DNA from: an uncultured Collinsella sp.
GTDB lineage: Bacteria > Actinomycetota > Coriobacteriia > Coriobacteriales > Coriobacteriaceae
Length of the DNA stretch: 64,000 bases
NCBI GenBank assembly: GCA_902497065.1
Contig: CABVDH010000003.1
Span: 1 to 64,000 of the forward strand
Reading direction: 5' to 3'
Part shown: piece by piece, positions 1-9,516 of the stretch
Layout of the letters: every line of letters begins with the position of its first letter
How positions within the stretch are numbered: the first letter of the stretch is position 1
Position numbers and translations under genes: made by a program
The notes under the pieces: model-generated
Seen by the model: the letters and a program-made list of their open reading frames with translations, nothing else
Told to the model about the DNA's origin: nothing
Database searches by the model: none

Positions 1-29
1 TCAGGGGTTCGATCCCCCTCGTCTCCACC
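1..29 (+). ncRNA. ssrA: 3' end of tmRNA (or an alanine-type tRNA), cut by the window edge
   Basis: The first bases form a complete T arm: a 5-bp stem at 3-7 and 15-19 enclosing the seven-base loop TTCGATC. The 3' strand of an acceptor stem (CGTCTCC, 20-26) and discriminator A27 follow. T24 falls at position 70 of the acceptor, so it would make the G3-U70 wobble typical of tmRNA and tRNA-Ala. The ending CGTCTCCA matches Gram-positive tmRNA ends better than most tRNA-Ala. CCA is not fully encoded. The body lies outside the window, so tmRNA against tRNA cannot be decided here. Confidence 0.6.
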
Positions 30-42
30 CGAGCATTGAATG

Positions 43-71
43 AGGCTCCAACGCAAGTTGGGGCCTTTTTT
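43..71 (+). terminator. Intrinsic terminator after the tmRNA/tRNA
   Basis: A 10-bp stem (43-52 with 57-66, one T-G wobble) around the tetraloop GCAA runs directly into a seven-T tract at 65-71. Confidence 0.85.
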
Positions 72-102
72 CATATAGGCACACAAGGTCAAAGGCGGCA
101 CC

Positions 103-2136
103 ATGATCCTCCTGGTCGACAAGATCGAAAAAAGCTTCGGCGCTCGCGTCCTCTTTAGCGGCGCGTCCTTCCAGATCAACCCCGGCGAGCGCTTTGCGCT
201 CGTGGGACCCAACGGCGCCGGCAAAACCACCATGCTCAAAATCATCATGGGCATCGACAGCCCCGACGCCGGCCAGGTCCAGTACGCCAAGGACTGCCAG
301 GTGGGCTACCTAGAGCAGGAAACCAACCTGGAGCACAAGGACACCACCATCCTTGCCGAGGTCATGGCCGCCGCCAAGGAAATCCGCCGCATGAGCGAGC
401 GCGCCAACGAGCTGCAGGCCCAGATTACCGAGCTCTCCGAGCAAGGTAAGGACGTCGACGCACTCCTTAACGAGTACGGCCAGGTCCAGGACCGCTTTGA
501 GCACCTGGGCGGCTACGAACTCGAGAGCAACGCGCGCAAAATCCTGTCCGGCCTGGGCTTTAAGGTCACCGACTTTGAGCGCCTGTGCTCCGAGTTCTCG
601 GGCGGCTGGCAGATGCGCATCGCGCTCGCCAAGCTCTTCCTGCGCCATCCCGACTTGCTGCTTCTGGACGAGCCCACCAACCACCTGGATCTCGAAAGCG
701 TCCAGTGGCTGCGCGGCTTTATCGCAAACTACGACGGCGCCGTCCTCATCGTCAGCCACGACCGCGCCTTCATGGATGCCTGCGTCGACCACGTCGCCGC
801 CCTCGAAAACCGCCGCGTAACCACCTACACCGGCAACTACAGCAGCTACCTCAAGCAGCGCGAGGACAACCTGGAGCAGATGCGCGCCAAGCGTGCTGCC
901 CAGGAGCGCGATATCGCCCACATGCAGGTCTTCGTCGACAAGTTCCGCTACAAGCCCACCAAGGCCGCCCAGGCGCAGGAGCGCATCCGCAAGATCGAGC
1001 AGATTAAAAAGGAGCTCGTTATCCTGCCCGAGGGCCACAAGCACATTGACTTTAAGTTCCCCGACCCGCCGCGCTCGGGCGACATGGTCGTGGGCCTGGA
1101 GGGCGTGTCCAAGTCCTACGGCAACAAGCACATCTACAGCGATATCGACCTCAAGCTCTACCGCGGCGAGCATGTGGCGCTCGTCGGCCCCAACGGCGCC
1201 GGCAAGTCCACGCTCATGAAGATCATCGCCGGCCTGGAGTCGCCCACTACCGGCACCCGCGATCTGGGCACCAACGTGGGTGTTGCCTACTATGCCCAGC
1301 ACGCGCTCGAAGGAATGACCGAGTCCAACACCGTCCTGCAAGAGATCGACACCGTCACGCCCAAGTGGACCGTGCCACAGCAGCGCAGCCTGCTGGGCGC
1401 CTTCCTGTTTAGCGACAACGACGCAATCGAAAAGCAGGTCCGTGTCCTCTCCGGCGGCGAAAAGGCGCGCTTGGCCCTGGCCAAAATGCTCGTGGCGCCC
1501 GAGGCGCTCCTGTGCCTGGACGAGCCTACCAACCACCTGGACATCGACTCGGTGGACATGCTCGAGAACGCCCTGCAAAACTTCCCCGGCACCATCGTGC
1601 TGATCAGCCACGACGAGCACCTGGTGCGCGCCGTGGCCAACCGCATCATCGACATCCGCGACGGCAAGGTCACGGTCTACGACGGCGACTACGACTACTA
1701 CCTCTACAAGCGCGAGGACCTCGCAGCCCGCGCCGCCGCCGAGGCGGCAGGGGAGAGCGCTCCTGCCGCGGCTAAGTCCACCAAAGCCAGCGCCGCCCAG
1801 ACCGACACCCCCGCCGCGGCGCCTAAGCCGGCCGAGGGCAAAAAGACCAAGGAGCAAAAGCGCGCCGAGGCCCAGGCCCGCGCCGCGCTCAACAAAAAGC
1901 TCAAGGGCGTTCGCAACCAGCTCAAGAAGATCGAGGCGGAGCTCGACAAAAAGCGTGCCCGCTATGACGAGCTTATGGAATTGATGGCAAGCGAAGAGCT
2001 TTATGCCGATCAGGACAAGTTCAACGCCGCGCTGGGGGAATATAACGGCCTTAAGCAAGAGCTGCCCAAGCTCGAGGACGAATGGCTGGAGCTTTCCACC
2101 CAGATCGAAGAGGAGACCGCGCGTGAACTCTCGTAA
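103..2136 (+). CDS. ABC-F family ATP-binding cassette protein
   Basis: A soluble tandem ABC ATPase of the ABC-F class; characterised members act on ribosomes as translation factors or antibiotic-resistance proteins. The first Walker A (GPNGAGKT) is at residues 35-42. Its signature FSGGW and Walker [13 protein letters not shown] follow around 165-195, and the second cassette has GPNGAGKS near 366 and [13 protein letters not shown] near 450. There are no membrane segments. After residue about 545 comes an Ala/Lys-rich linker and a charged coiled coil, as in Uup/YfmR-type proteins. At 677 residues it has normal family length. Which ABC-F subgroup it belongs to cannot be settled by eye. Confidence 0.93.
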   Translation: MILLVDKIEKSFGARVLFSGASFQINPGERFALVGPNGAGKTTMLKIIMGIDSPDAGQVQYAKDCQVGYLEQETNLEHKDTTILAEVMAAAKEIRRMSERANELQAQITELSEQGKDVDALLNEYGQVQDRFEHLGGYELESNARKILSGLGFKVTDFERLCSEFSGGWQMRIALAKLFLRHPDLLLLDEPTNHLDLESVQWLRGFIANYDGAVLIVSHDRAFMDACVDHVAALENRRVTTYTGNYSSYLKQREDNLEQMRAKRAAQERDIAHMQVFVDKFRYKPTKAAQAQERIRKIEQIKKELVILPEGHKHIDFKFPDPPRSGDMVVGLEGVSKSYGNKHIYSDIDLKLYRGEHVALVGPNGAGKSTLMKIIAGLESPTTGTRDLGTNVGVAYYAQHALEGMTESNTVLQEIDTVTPKWTVPQQRSLLGAFLFSDNDAIEKQVRVLSGGEKARLALAKMLVAPEALLCLDEPTNHLDIDSVDMLENALQNFPGTIVLISHDEHLVRAVANRIIDIRDGKVTVYDGDYDYYLYKREDLAARAAAEAAGESAPAAAKSTKASAAQTDTPAAAPKPAEGKKTKEQKRAEAQARAALNKKLKGVRNQLKKIEAELDKKRARYDELMELMASEELYADQDKFNAALGEYNGLKQELPKLEDEWLELSTQIEEETARELS

Positions 2137-2419
2137 AGCCACCGCCGTGGCGATGAGCATCATCGCCATCGCCTGTCGCATCTGCGGCATCTTTATGAGC
2201 GCGATGACCGTGCTGCTGTGCTTTAGCGGCCTCACCGCCAAGCTGCAGATCGTCGGCTTTGTCGTTGAGCTTTCGCGCGCGCTGCCGAGCGCTATCGCCG
2301 GATACGGCGTCATCACATCGCCCTTTGGCGGCGTGTTCCGCCTGGATTACGCCATCGTGGCCATCATCCTGTTTGTGGCCGACTACCTGCTCACGCGTGC
2401 CTCGCACCGCGTCCGCTAG
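2123..2419 (+). CDS. Small hypothetical membrane protein (98 aa)
   Basis: I do not recognise the family. The most plausible start is GTG at 2123, preceded by GAAGAGGAG at 2107-2114, so the gene overlaps the last 14 bases of the ABC-F gene and is probably translationally coupled to it. The protein starts with a short basic stretch, then has hydrophobic segments around residues 6-30, 35-55 and 72-90, and ends with basic residues. An upstream ATG at 2003 would add about 40 residues with no hydrophobic or domain character and is unlikely. The function is unknown. Confidence 0.6.
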   Translation: MNSRKATAVAMSIIAIACRICGIFMSAMTVLLCFSGLTAKLQIVGFVVELSRALPSAIAGYGVITSPFGGVFRLDYAIVAIILFVADYLLTRASHRVR

Positions 2420-2428
2420 GGGAGCGCC

Positions 2429-3112
2429 ATGTCCAGCAGCTATCTCATGAACCTGCTCGCCAGCGCCGTTGCTGTCATCGTGGGCATCGTGATCCACGAG
2501 AGCGCGCATGCCGCTGCGGCCTGGGCGCTCGGCGATAAGACGGCCCGCTCGCGTGGTCGTGTCTCGCTCAACCCGCTCAACCATATCGACCCGTTTGGCA
2601 CCATCCTCCTGCCGCTGCTCATGCTTGCCGCCGGCGGTCCGGTGTTCGCCTTTGCCAAGCCGGTGCCTGTCTACCTCAACAACCTCAAGCACCCCAAGCG
2701 CGACGAGGTCCTGGTGAGCGTTGCCGGCCCCGCATCGAACATCGCGCTCGCCTGTCTTGCCGCGGTCCTCATGCGCCTAGCCTATGGCAGCCTCTACACC
2801 AGCATGTCCTTTGCCCTGGCGTCACAGATCATGAACTTCGGAGCCACCTTTATCGTGGTCAACCTGTCGCTCGCGTTCTTCAACCTCATCCCGATCCCGC
2901 CGCTCGATGGCTCATCGATCATCGTGCCCTTCCTCAAGGGCAAGGCGCTCAACAACTATTACCGTCTGCAGCAATACGCTATGCCCATCCTCATCCTGGT
3001 GCTGTACCTGCTGCCCATGTGGACCGGCATCGATGTAATCGACCGCTATTTCGACGTTACCGTGTATCCGCTCGCTGAGCAGCTGCTCAACTTCGCAATC
3101 GCCGGCATCTAA
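2429..3112 (+). CDS. Site-2 protease family (M50) membrane metalloprotease
   Basis: A membrane-embedded zinc protease of the compact S2P/Rip group. The zinc motif HESAH is at residues 23-27 in the first membrane helix, and the distal ligand motif PPLDGSS is near residue 160 in another helix; further hydrophobic segments make a four- to six-helix protein. Its length (227 aa) fits the small actinobacterial and clostridial members that lack PDZ domains. ATG 2429 follows AGGGGAG, nine bases after the preceding gene. The substrate cannot be deduced; its place before scpA is common in Gram-positive bacteria. Confidence 0.88.
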   Translation: MSSSYLMNLLASAVAVIVGIVIHESAHAAAAWALGDKTARSRGRVSLNPLNHIDPFGTILLPLLMLAAGGPVFAFAKPVPVYLNNLKHPKRDEVLVSVAGPASNIALACLAAVLMRLAYGSLYTSMSFALASQIMNFGATFIVVNLSLAFFNLIPIPPLDGSSIIVPFLKGKALNNYYRLQQYAMPILILVLYLLPMWTGIDVIDRYFDVTVYPLAEQLLNFAIAGI

Positions 3113-3196
3113 GGTAAACTTACAGGTCGACCGTGCAAAACGGTCGTAACATGCACTCAAACCGCGCCGCGAAGGCGCCGTCAAAGGAGGTCGAAG

Positions 3197-4009
3197 ATGT
3201 CGTATCGCGTGTCGACGCAGGTCTACAGCGGACCGTTCGACCTGCTGCTGCAGCTGGTAACCCGCCAAAAAGTTGATATCGGCGCCATCTCGATCAGCGA
3301 GGTGGCCGAGCAATACCTGGCCGAGGCCGAGCGCATCGAGGCGCTGGACCTGGACGTGGCGAGCGACTTTTTGCTGGTCGCGGCAACCCTTTTGGATATC
3401 AAGGCCGCCTCTCTAGTGCCGCAGGAGGCCCCGCGCAAAGTCGATGACGACGATGACGAGTTCGACGAAGACCTTGAGGAGCTCAGCACGCTTGACGGCG
3501 ACGCGCTGCGTGAGGTCCTGATCCAGCGCCTGATTGCCTACAAGCAGTTTAAAGGCGCGGCTGCGGCCCTCGGTGCGCGCATGCAGGCCGAAAGCCGCAT
3601 GCATCCGCGCGTGGCCGGCCCCGACCCCGAGTTCCTAGGCCTTATGCCCGACTATCTTGCCGGCATCACGCTGCGCGGTCTCGCCGTCATCTGTGCCGAC
3701 CTGGACGGCAAGCGCCAGACCTTCCTGCTGGAGGCCGAGCATGTGGCGCCGCATCGCGTGCCGCTCGACCTGACCGTGGCCTCAGTCGACCGCTTTACCA
3801 TGGCGCACCAAACCTGCACCTTCCGCGAGCTACTGGACGGCGATGCCACCACCGAGCAGCTCGTCGTCACCTTCCTGGCCATGCTGGAGCTCGCCAAGCG
3901 CGGCTCGCTCACGCTGAGCCAGGACGAGATCTTTGGAACCATCTGCATCAACCGAGTCGAGGGCGCCGAGGCATACGTGCCCGGCGAGGGCCCCGAGCTC
4001 ACCGAATAG
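3197..4009 (+). CDS. scpA: Segregation and condensation protein A (ScpA)
   Basis: The kleisin subunit of the Smc-ScpA-ScpB condensin, which compacts and segregates chromosomes. The N-terminal motif FDLLLQLVTRQKVDIGAISI and the acidic central linker (residues about 80-100) are typical, and the C-terminal winged helix (about 195-260) would contact the SMC head. Its length of 270 aa is usual. AAAGGAGG lies just upstream of ATG 3197. The gene is followed after 11 bases by scpB, the usual pairing. Confidence 0.95.
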   Translation: MSYRVSTQVYSGPFDLLLQLVTRQKVDIGAISISEVAEQYLAEAERIEALDLDVASDFLLVAATLLDIKAASLVPQEAPRKVDDDDDEFDEDLEELSTLDGDALREVLIQRLIAYKQFKGAAAALGARMQAESRMHPRVAGPDPEFLGLMPDYLAGITLRGLAVICADLDGKRQTFLLEAEHVAPHRVPLDLTVASVDRFTMAHQTCTFRELLDGDATTEQLVVTFLAMLELAKRGSLTLSQDEIFGTICINRVEGAEAYVPGEGPELTE

Positions 4010-4020
4010 GAGCCGCAACC

Positions 4021-4740
4021 ATGTCAACCCTTTCCACGCTGGAGGCAAACAGCCTCAAAGGCGCCCTCGAGGCGCTGCTGCTGGTGTCGAGCGACCCGGT
4101 GAGTGCGCCCGCGCTGGCCGGCGCACTGGATATCGCCCCCGGCGAATGCGCATCGCTGCTCGCCGAGCTCAAGGTTGAGTACGAGGAGGCCAACCGCGGC
4201 TTTCAGCTGCGCGAGGTCGCCGGCGGCTGGCGCCTGTTTACGCACCCCGCCTACCACGACGTGGTCGAGGCCTATGTGTTGAGCTGGGACACGCAAAAGC
4301 TGTCGCAGGCGGCGCTCGAAACCCTGGCCGTCATCGCATACCACCAGCCCGTGACTCGCGAGGTGGTCAAGGGCATCCGCGGCGTCAATTCTGACGGCGT
4401 CATCGCGTCGCTCGTGGACAAGGGCCTGGTGCGCGAGCTCGGCCGCGACCCCCAGCGCGGTCAGGCCATCATTTACGGCACGACCAACGCCTTCTTGGAA
4501 AAATTCGGCCTGCGCTCAACCCGCGATCTGCCCGATCTGGAGCAGTTTGCCCCCGACGAGCAGTCGCGTCAGTTTATCCGTGAGCGCTTGAGCGGTCGCA
4601 GCATTCAGTCCACGCTCGAGGAGCAGGCCGAAGACCTGGACGAAGAGCGCGAGCTGCTCGATACCGATGTTGAGGACGACGCAGATGAGGAGATCCTGAC
4701 CAGCGGTGTCAGCTCGGAGGATATGTATGAAGAGGACTAA
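4021..4740 (+). CDS. scpB: Segregation and condensation protein B (ScpB)
   Basis: Dimeric tandem winged-helix partner of ScpA in condensin. The two winged-helix domains span about residues 10-90 and 95-170, with the family motif ALETLAVIAYHQPVTR near 100. A long acidic tail of about 60 residues follows. The gene sits directly behind scpA, and its last codons overlap the start of the pseudouridine synthase gene. Confidence 0.95.
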   Translation: MSTLSTLEANSLKGALEALLLVSSDPVSAPALAGALDIAPGECASLLAELKVEYEEANRGFQLREVAGGWRLFTHPAYHDVVEAYVLSWDTQKLSQAALETLAVIAYHQPVTREVVKGIRGVNSDGVIASLVDKGLVRELGRDPQRGQAIIYGTTNAFLEKFGLRSTRDLPDLEQFAPDEQSRQFIRERLSGRSIQSTLEEQAEDLDEERELLDTDVEDDADEEILTSGVSSEDMYEED

Positions 4741-5689
4741 CGAAGCAGAGGTGACGCGCGCCGCAGGCGCCACAACGCCCACAGGTGACGCCCAGCCCGT
4801 CTACCCGCACACCATGCGCCTGCAGCGCTTTTTGGCACGTGCGGGCGTGGCGAGCCGCCGCGGATCAGAGGACCTGATGACCGCTGGCCGCGTGACCGTC
4901 AACGGCCAGGTCGCAACCGAACTGGGCACCAAGGTCGACGTCGACCGCGACCATATCGAGGTCGACGGCATGCCCGTCAAGCTCAACCAGGGCGCCGTGT
5001 ACCTGATGCTCTACAAGCCGACCGGCTACCTCACCACCATGAGCGATCCGCAGGAGCGCCCTTGTGTGGCCGACCTGGTCCCGCGCGACCGCTTTCCGGG
5101 GCTCTTCCCGGTGGGTCGCCTGGACCGCGACACTACGGGCCTTTTGCTCTTTACCACCGACGGCGACCTGTCCCAGGACCTGCTGCACCCCAGCAAGCAC
5201 GTCTACAAGACCTATCAGGCGCTCGTGGACGGCCACCTGACCGATCGCGACTTGGAACCGCTCCGTCGCGGCATCGAGCTCGATGACGGCCTGTGCCAGC
5301 CGGCGATCTGCCGCGTCATCACCGCGCGCGAGGCCGAGGCCGTGGCTCCGCAAGGCGTCAAGCCCGGCACCACCGCCGTGGAGGTCATCATTCGCGAGGG
5401 CCGTAAAAACCAGGTCAAGCGCATGCTGAGCAAGATACACCACCCGGTGATTCGCCTGCACCGCTGCAACTTTGCCGGCCTGGAGCTCAAGGACGTGGCC
5501 AAGGGCTCGTGGCGCGAGCTCACCGACCGCGAGGTGCAGATCCTCAAGGCCGGCGGCATCCCGCCCAAGCAAGCTGCCTCCAAGCGCGGTGACAAGCCCC
5601 AGGAAACCCCCGCGACCCGTACGCGCCACCACGGCAGTCACGGCTCCGCGCCCAAGCGCAACACCTACCGCGAGCGTTACACGGGCTAG
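4727..5689 (+). CDS. rluB: 23S rRNA pseudouridine synthase, RluB/RsuA family
   Basis: An enzyme that isomerises uridine to pseudouridine in rRNA. An N-terminal S4 RNA-binding domain (MRLQRFLARAGVASRRGSE) is followed by the RsuA-type catalytic core with the aspartate motif GRLDRDTTGLLLFTTDGDL and the later EGRKNQVKRML. The last 50 residues are a basic tail. ATG 4727 is chosen because GGAGG lies at 4716-4720; it overlaps scpB by 14 bases. A GTG at 4706 would add seven residues and has no better ribosome site. RluB is more likely than RsuA from the scpAB context, but the target base is not proven. Confidence 0.9.
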   Translation: MKRTNEAEVTRAAGATTPTGDAQPVYPHTMRLQRFLARAGVASRRGSEDLMTAGRVTVNGQVATELGTKVDVDRDHIEVDGMPVKLNQGAVYLMLYKPTGYLTTMSDPQERPCVADLVPRDRFPGLFPVGRLDRDTTGLLLFTTDGDLSQDLLHPSKHVYKTYQALVDGHLTDRDLEPLRRGIELDDGLCQPAICRVITAREAEAVAPQGVKPGTTAVEVIIREGRKNQVKRMLSKIHHPVIRLHRCNFAGLELKDVAKGSWRELTDREVQILKAGGIPPKQAASKRGDKPQETPATRTRHHGSHGSAPKRNTYRERYTG

Positions 5690-5755
5690 GCAACCCGCCA
5701 AGCCGCAGCTCCTGCGTCCCATACCAGCACGTCAACCACCGAAAGGAAGCATTGC

Positions 5756-6442
5756 ATGATCGTCGCCATCGACGGCCCCGCCGGTTCCGGCAAGTCTACT
5801 ATCGCCAAGGAGATCGCCCGCCAGCTGGGCTTTAACAAGCTCGACACGGGCGCCATGTATCGCGCCGTCACCTTCGCCGCGCTCGATCGCGGCATCGACC
5901 TGGACGACGAAGCGGCCATCGACGCCCTCGCCGAGCAGATCGAAATCCGCTTTACCAACGGCACCGGCGAGGACACGCGCCTGACCATCGACGGCCAGGA
6001 CGCCTCGGCTGCCATCCGCACCCCGCAGGTGGACGCCAACGTCTCCAAGGTCTCGGCCTACCCGGGCGTGCGCGCCGCCATGCTCATCCATCAGCGCCGC
6101 GCCGCCGAGGACCGCGACATCGTCGCCGAGGGTCGCGACATCGGCACCGTCGTGTTCCCCAACGCGCAGGTCAAGGTGTTCCTGACCGCTGACCCGCGCG
6201 AGCGCGCCCGTCGCCGCGTGCTGCAGCGCCACCAAAACGACGCCCAGCCGCTTACTGCCGAGCAGCTCGAGGCCGAGGTCGATGAAACCCTCGACGCCCT
6301 CAAGCAGCGAGACAAGCTCGACAGCAGCCGCGAGGTCGCGCCGCTCGTGCCCGCCGAGGACGCCGTGCATGTCGACTCCACCGCCCACACCATCGACGAG
6401 GTCGTCTCGATAATCGAGGACCTCATCAACCAAAGGAGGTAG
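5756..6442 (+). CDS. cmk: Cytidylate kinase
   Basis: Phosphorylates CMP and dCMP using ATP. The P-loop GPAGSGKS is at residues 7-14, followed by the CMP-binding motif LDTGAMYRAVT. GRDIGTVVFPNA and the lid-like RARRR segment also match the family. The 228-aa length is normal. AAAGGAAGC precedes ATG 5756. The cmk-plsC-ispH-der order is conserved in many Gram-positive bacteria. Confidence 0.96.
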   Translation: MIVAIDGPAGSGKSTIAKEIARQLGFNKLDTGAMYRAVTFAALDRGIDLDDEAAIDALAEQIEIRFTNGTGEDTRLTIDGQDASAAIRTPQVDANVSKVSAYPGVRAAMLIHQRRAAEDRDIVAEGRDIGTVVFPNAQVKVFLTADPRERARRRVLQRHQNDAQPLTAEQLEAEVDETLDALKQRDKLDSSREVAPLVPAEDAVHVDSTAHTIDEVVSIIEDLINQRR

Positions 6443-6445
6443 CCC

Positions 6446-7174
6446 ATGCGCCTGTTTAAGCAGACGCCCGAGGATTATTACAGCGCCCCGTACGCCGAGT
6501 TCCCGGCGCTCATCCGCGGCACCGTCGTCGTGGTCATGGGCATCCTGTGGGTCTTCTCCAAACTCATGTGGCGCTGGAAGGTCGAAGACGCCGACTTGCT
6601 GTTTGAGCGCAAGGAGGGCCGCGGCAGCGTGGTCATCTGCAACCACACCTCGATGGCCGAGCTCCTGGCTGTAGAGACGGCGCTGTTCTTTGGCGGCCGC
6701 CGCATTCGCCCAATTTTTAAGTCCGAGTTTGCCAAGAGCAAGATTGTACGCTGGGCCTTTAGCCGTGTGGGCGGCATTCCCGTCGAGCGCGGTACCGCCG
6801 ACATGAAGTGCCTGCGCGCCGCCCAGCATGCTCTGCAGCGCGGTGAGGACGTTCTGATCTTCCCCGAGGGCACGCGCATCCGCTCGCGCGAGATCAAGCC
6901 CGAGGTCCACGGCGGCTTTGCGCTCATCGCTCAGATGGGCAAGGCACCCGTCAACCCACTCGCCATTTGTGGCTGGTCCGATATCACGCCTGCGGGCAAA
7001 AAGCTCATGCGTCCCAAAAAGTGCTGGATCCGTGCCGGCAAGGCCATCTCGCTTTCCGATGCACCTGCCGAGCTCAAGCGTAAGGAGCGCCTGGCTTGGT
7101 TTGAGTCCGAGGCCATGAACCGCGTATACGCCATGCGTGATGACCTTTGCGCCGAGCACCCGGGCAGGTTCTAG
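6446..7174 (+). CDS. plsC: 1-acyl-sn-glycerol-3-phosphate acyltransferase
   Basis: Adds the second acyl chain to lysophosphatidate at the membrane. One hydrophobic segment (residues about 24-40) precedes the acyltransferase domain. Block III FPEGTR is at 139-144. The catalytic block reads NHTSMAE at 66-72, so the normally conserved aspartate of the HX4D motif is glutamate (H67, E72). The gene starts three bases after cmk with AAAGGAGG overlapping the end of cmk. PlsY and GpsA of the same pathway lie a few kilobases downstream. Confidence 0.88.
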   Translation: MRLFKQTPEDYYSAPYAEFPALIRGTVVVVMGILWVFSKLMWRWKVEDADLLFERKEGRGSVVICNHTSMAELLAVETALFFGGRRIRPIFKSEFAKSKIVRWAFSRVGGIPVERGTADMKCLRAAQHALQRGEDVLIFPEGTRIRSREIKPEVHGGFALIAQMGKAPVNPLAICGWSDITPAGKKLMRPKKCWIRAGKAISLSDAPAELKRKERLAWFESEAMNRVYAMRDDLCAEHPGRF

Positions 7175-7176
7175 CC

Positions 7177-8061
7177 ATGGGTGAGAACGTCATGAATACC
7201 GCCGCGGCCGCCGCCCCCACCATCGAAATCGCCGCCCACGCCGGCACCTGCTACGGCGTGCAGCGAGCGCTCGACATGGCGCTGGCAGCCGCGCCGCAGG
7301 CAGGGGAGAGCGCTCAGGTCCACACCCTGGGTCCGCTCATCCATAACCCCATCGTGGTACGCGAGCTCGCCGAGGCAGGCGTTGGTCTGGCCGACACCTT
7401 GGACGACGCCGCCTCGGGCACCGTAATCATCCGCGCCCACGGCGTGGTGCCGCAGGTCATCGACGCCGCTCGCGAACGTGGCCTTACCGTGGTCGATGCC
7501 ACCTGCCCCTACGTGAAGAAGGTCCATGTGGCGGCCGAGCGCCTGGTGCGCGAGGGCTACCGCGTGATCGTCGTGGGCGAGCCGGGTCACCCCGAGGTCG
7601 AAGGCATTCTGGGCCACGCCGGTGATGACGCTCAAGTTGTGAGCTGTGCCGCCGACGCCGACGAGCTGTCGCTCAAAGGCAAGGTGGGCTTGGTTGTGCA
7701 GACCACCCAGACCGCGCAGAACTTGGCCGAGGTTGTGGCCTCCATCACCCCACGCGTGCAGGAACTGCGCGTGGTCAACACCATCTGCGCAGCCACGAGT
7801 GAGCGTCAACAGGCAGCCGCCGCACTTGCCAACCGCTGTGATTGCATGGTCGTCGTGGGCGGCAAAAATTCGGGCAACACGCGCCGTCTGGCGCAGATTT
7901 GTGCCGATGTCTGCGAGCACACGCATCACATCGAGGAAGCTTCCGAGCTTGAGGCCGCATGGTTTGCCAGCGCACGCCACATTGGCATCACTGCCGGAGC
8001 CTCCACCCCGCAAGAACACATCGAACGCGCCGTTGCGCGCATCAAGGAGCTTTGCCGCTAG
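7177..8061 (+). CDS. ispH: 4-hydroxy-3-methylbut-2-enyl diphosphate reductase
   Basis: Iron-sulfur enzyme of the last MEP-pathway step, producing IPP and DMAPP. The three cluster cysteines are recognisable: GTCYGVQRAL (C25), DATCPYVKKVH and NTICAATSERQ. AHGVVPQV and the GEPGHPEVEG motif also fit. ATG 7177 is chosen, three bases after plsC; ATG 7192 is an equally possible start, since neither has a strong ribosome site. Confidence 0.95.
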   Translation: MGENVMNTAAAAAPTIEIAAHAGTCYGVQRALDMALAAAPQAGESAQVHTLGPLIHNPIVVRELAEAGVGLADTLDDAASGTVIIRAHGVVPQVIDAARERGLTVVDATCPYVKKVHVAAERLVREGYRVIVVGEPGHPEVEGILGHAGDDAQVVSCAADADELSLKGKVGLVVQTTQTAQNLAEVVASITPRVQELRVVNTICAATSERQQAAAALANRCDCMVVVGGKNSGNTRRLAQICADVCEHTHHIEEASELEAAWFASARHIGITAGASTPQEHIERAVARIKELCR

Positions 8062-8063
8062 TC

Positions 8064-9506
8064 ATGGACCAGACCGTACCCGCATACGCCGCCGAGGTGG
8101 CCGATTACGGGCGCAGCCGCGACCCCGAGCCGGGTGAAGGCGCGCTCGTTAAGAACGTGCGTCCCGAATCGCCCGCATGGGATGTGGGTATCGAGCCGGG
8201 CATGCGCGTGCTCACGGTCAACGGCGAACAGCTGACCGATATGATCGTGTGGCTCTGGGAGGCTGATGACGATACCGTCGAGCTGGAGGTATTCGATCCG
8301 CGCGACGGCACCGTCACCCCCGTGGAGCTCGACCGTTTTCCCGGCGAGGACTGGGGCCTGGAGTTCGATGGCCCCATCTTTGACGGCATGCGTACCTGCG
8401 TTAACGCCTGCGTGTTCTGCTTTATGACCATGTTGCCCAAGGGCGGCCGCTCCACGCTCTACATTCGCGACGACGACTACCGCCTGAGCTTTTTGCAGGG
8501 TAACTTTGTCACGCTCACGAACCTTTCCGACGAGGACGTGCAAAACGTTATCGATCGCAACATGAGTCCGATGAACGTGTCGGTCCACGCCGTGAGCCCC
8601 GACGTTCGCCGCCGCATGATGGGCCGCAACGCCCAGCGCGGCATGGATGTACTCGAGGCCATCATGGCCGCCGGTATCGAAATCCATGCGCAGATCGTTT
8701 TGTGCCCTGGCATGAACGACGGCGAGGAACTGCTGAAGACCCTGCGCTTTTGCGAGGAGCACGAACAGATCACGAGCCTGGGCATTGTGCCGCTCGGTTT
8801 TACCAAGCATCAGAACCGTTTTAGCTGGTCCTACAGCGACAAGCCCGAGCTGGCGCGTGAGACTATCGCCATGATCAGGCCCTTTCAGGACCGTGCCTTC
8901 GAGCGCTTTGGCCGCCACACCTTCCAGATGAGTGACGAGTTCTACCTGGATGCCGGCATCGAGCCGCCCGAGGCGGACTTTTACGACGGCTACCCGCAGT
9001 ACTACGACGGCATCGGCATGATCCGCTCGTATCTGGACGAGACAGACGATGTTCTTGCCGCCGACGCCGAGCGCCTTGCCCGCGTTCGCAAGGCTATGAC
9101 CGCCCGCGACCAACACCTGATATGTCTTTCGGGCGCCAGCGCTCGCGATACCGTGGCGCGCTTCGTGGAGTCCCCACAGGGCCTTGCCGGCACTGTCACG
9201 GCCATCAAGAACCGCTACTTTGGCGGCAACGTGGACGTGACCGGCCTCATCGTCGCGAGCGACATCCTGGAGCAGCTGCCGCAAGACCTGTCGGGGGTTA
9301 TGCTCTTTGTGCCTAAGCTCATGTTCAACGCTGACGGCATGACGCTTGACGAGTATGATCGTGACGATTTACTCGCAAGCCTTACCAGTCGCGGTGCCGA
9401 GGTTCATGTGGTGTCGACCATGCCGCATGAGCTGCTCGATACCCTGGAGCACATCCTTGGCATTGTGCCTGCCGACTCTACTAATACCGCTGACCCTATC
9501 CATTAA
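8064..9506 (+). CDS. DUF512 family radical-SAM/PDZ protein
   Basis: A probable iron-sulfur protein of unknown reaction. Residues 25-60 form a PDZ-like segment (ESPAWDVGIEPGMRVLTVNG). The radical-SAM type CxxxCxxC motif follows with C112, C116 and C119, then the SAM-barrel-like region and the DUF512 C-terminal domain. ATG 8064 lies two bases after ispH, with AAGGAGC upstream. The gene is immediately followed by der, a neighbourhood often seen for this family, which suggests a link with ribosome or translation functions; that link is inference. Confidence 0.87.
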   Translation: MDQTVPAYAAEVADYGRSRDPEPGEGALVKNVRPESPAWDVGIEPGMRVLTVNGEQLTDMIVWLWEADDDTVELEVFDPRDGTVTPVELDRFPGEDWGLEFDGPIFDGMRTCVNACVFCFMTMLPKGGRSTLYIRDDDYRLSFLQGNFVTLTNLSDEDVQNVIDRNMSPMNVSVHAVSPDVRRRMMGRNAQRGMDVLEAIMAAGIEIHAQIVLCPGMNDGEELLKTLRFCEEHEQITSLGIVPLGFTKHQNRFSWSYSDKPELARETIAMIRPFQDRAFERFGRHTFQMSDEFYLDAGIEPPEADFYDGYPQYYDGIGMIRSYLDETDDVLAADAERLARVRKAMTARDQHLICLSGASARDTVARFVESPQGLAGTVTAIKNRYFGGNVDVTGLIVASDILEQLPQDLSGVMLFVPKLMFNADGMTLDEYDRDDLLASLTSRGAEVHVVSTMPHELLDTLEHILGIVPADSTNTADPIH

Positions 9507-9516
9507 AGGAGAGCAG

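Noticed and set aside
310..2316. 668-codon minus-strand frame opposite the ABC-F gene
   Set aside because: Low-complexity Leu/Val/Gly translation; the ABC-F motifs settle the coding strand.
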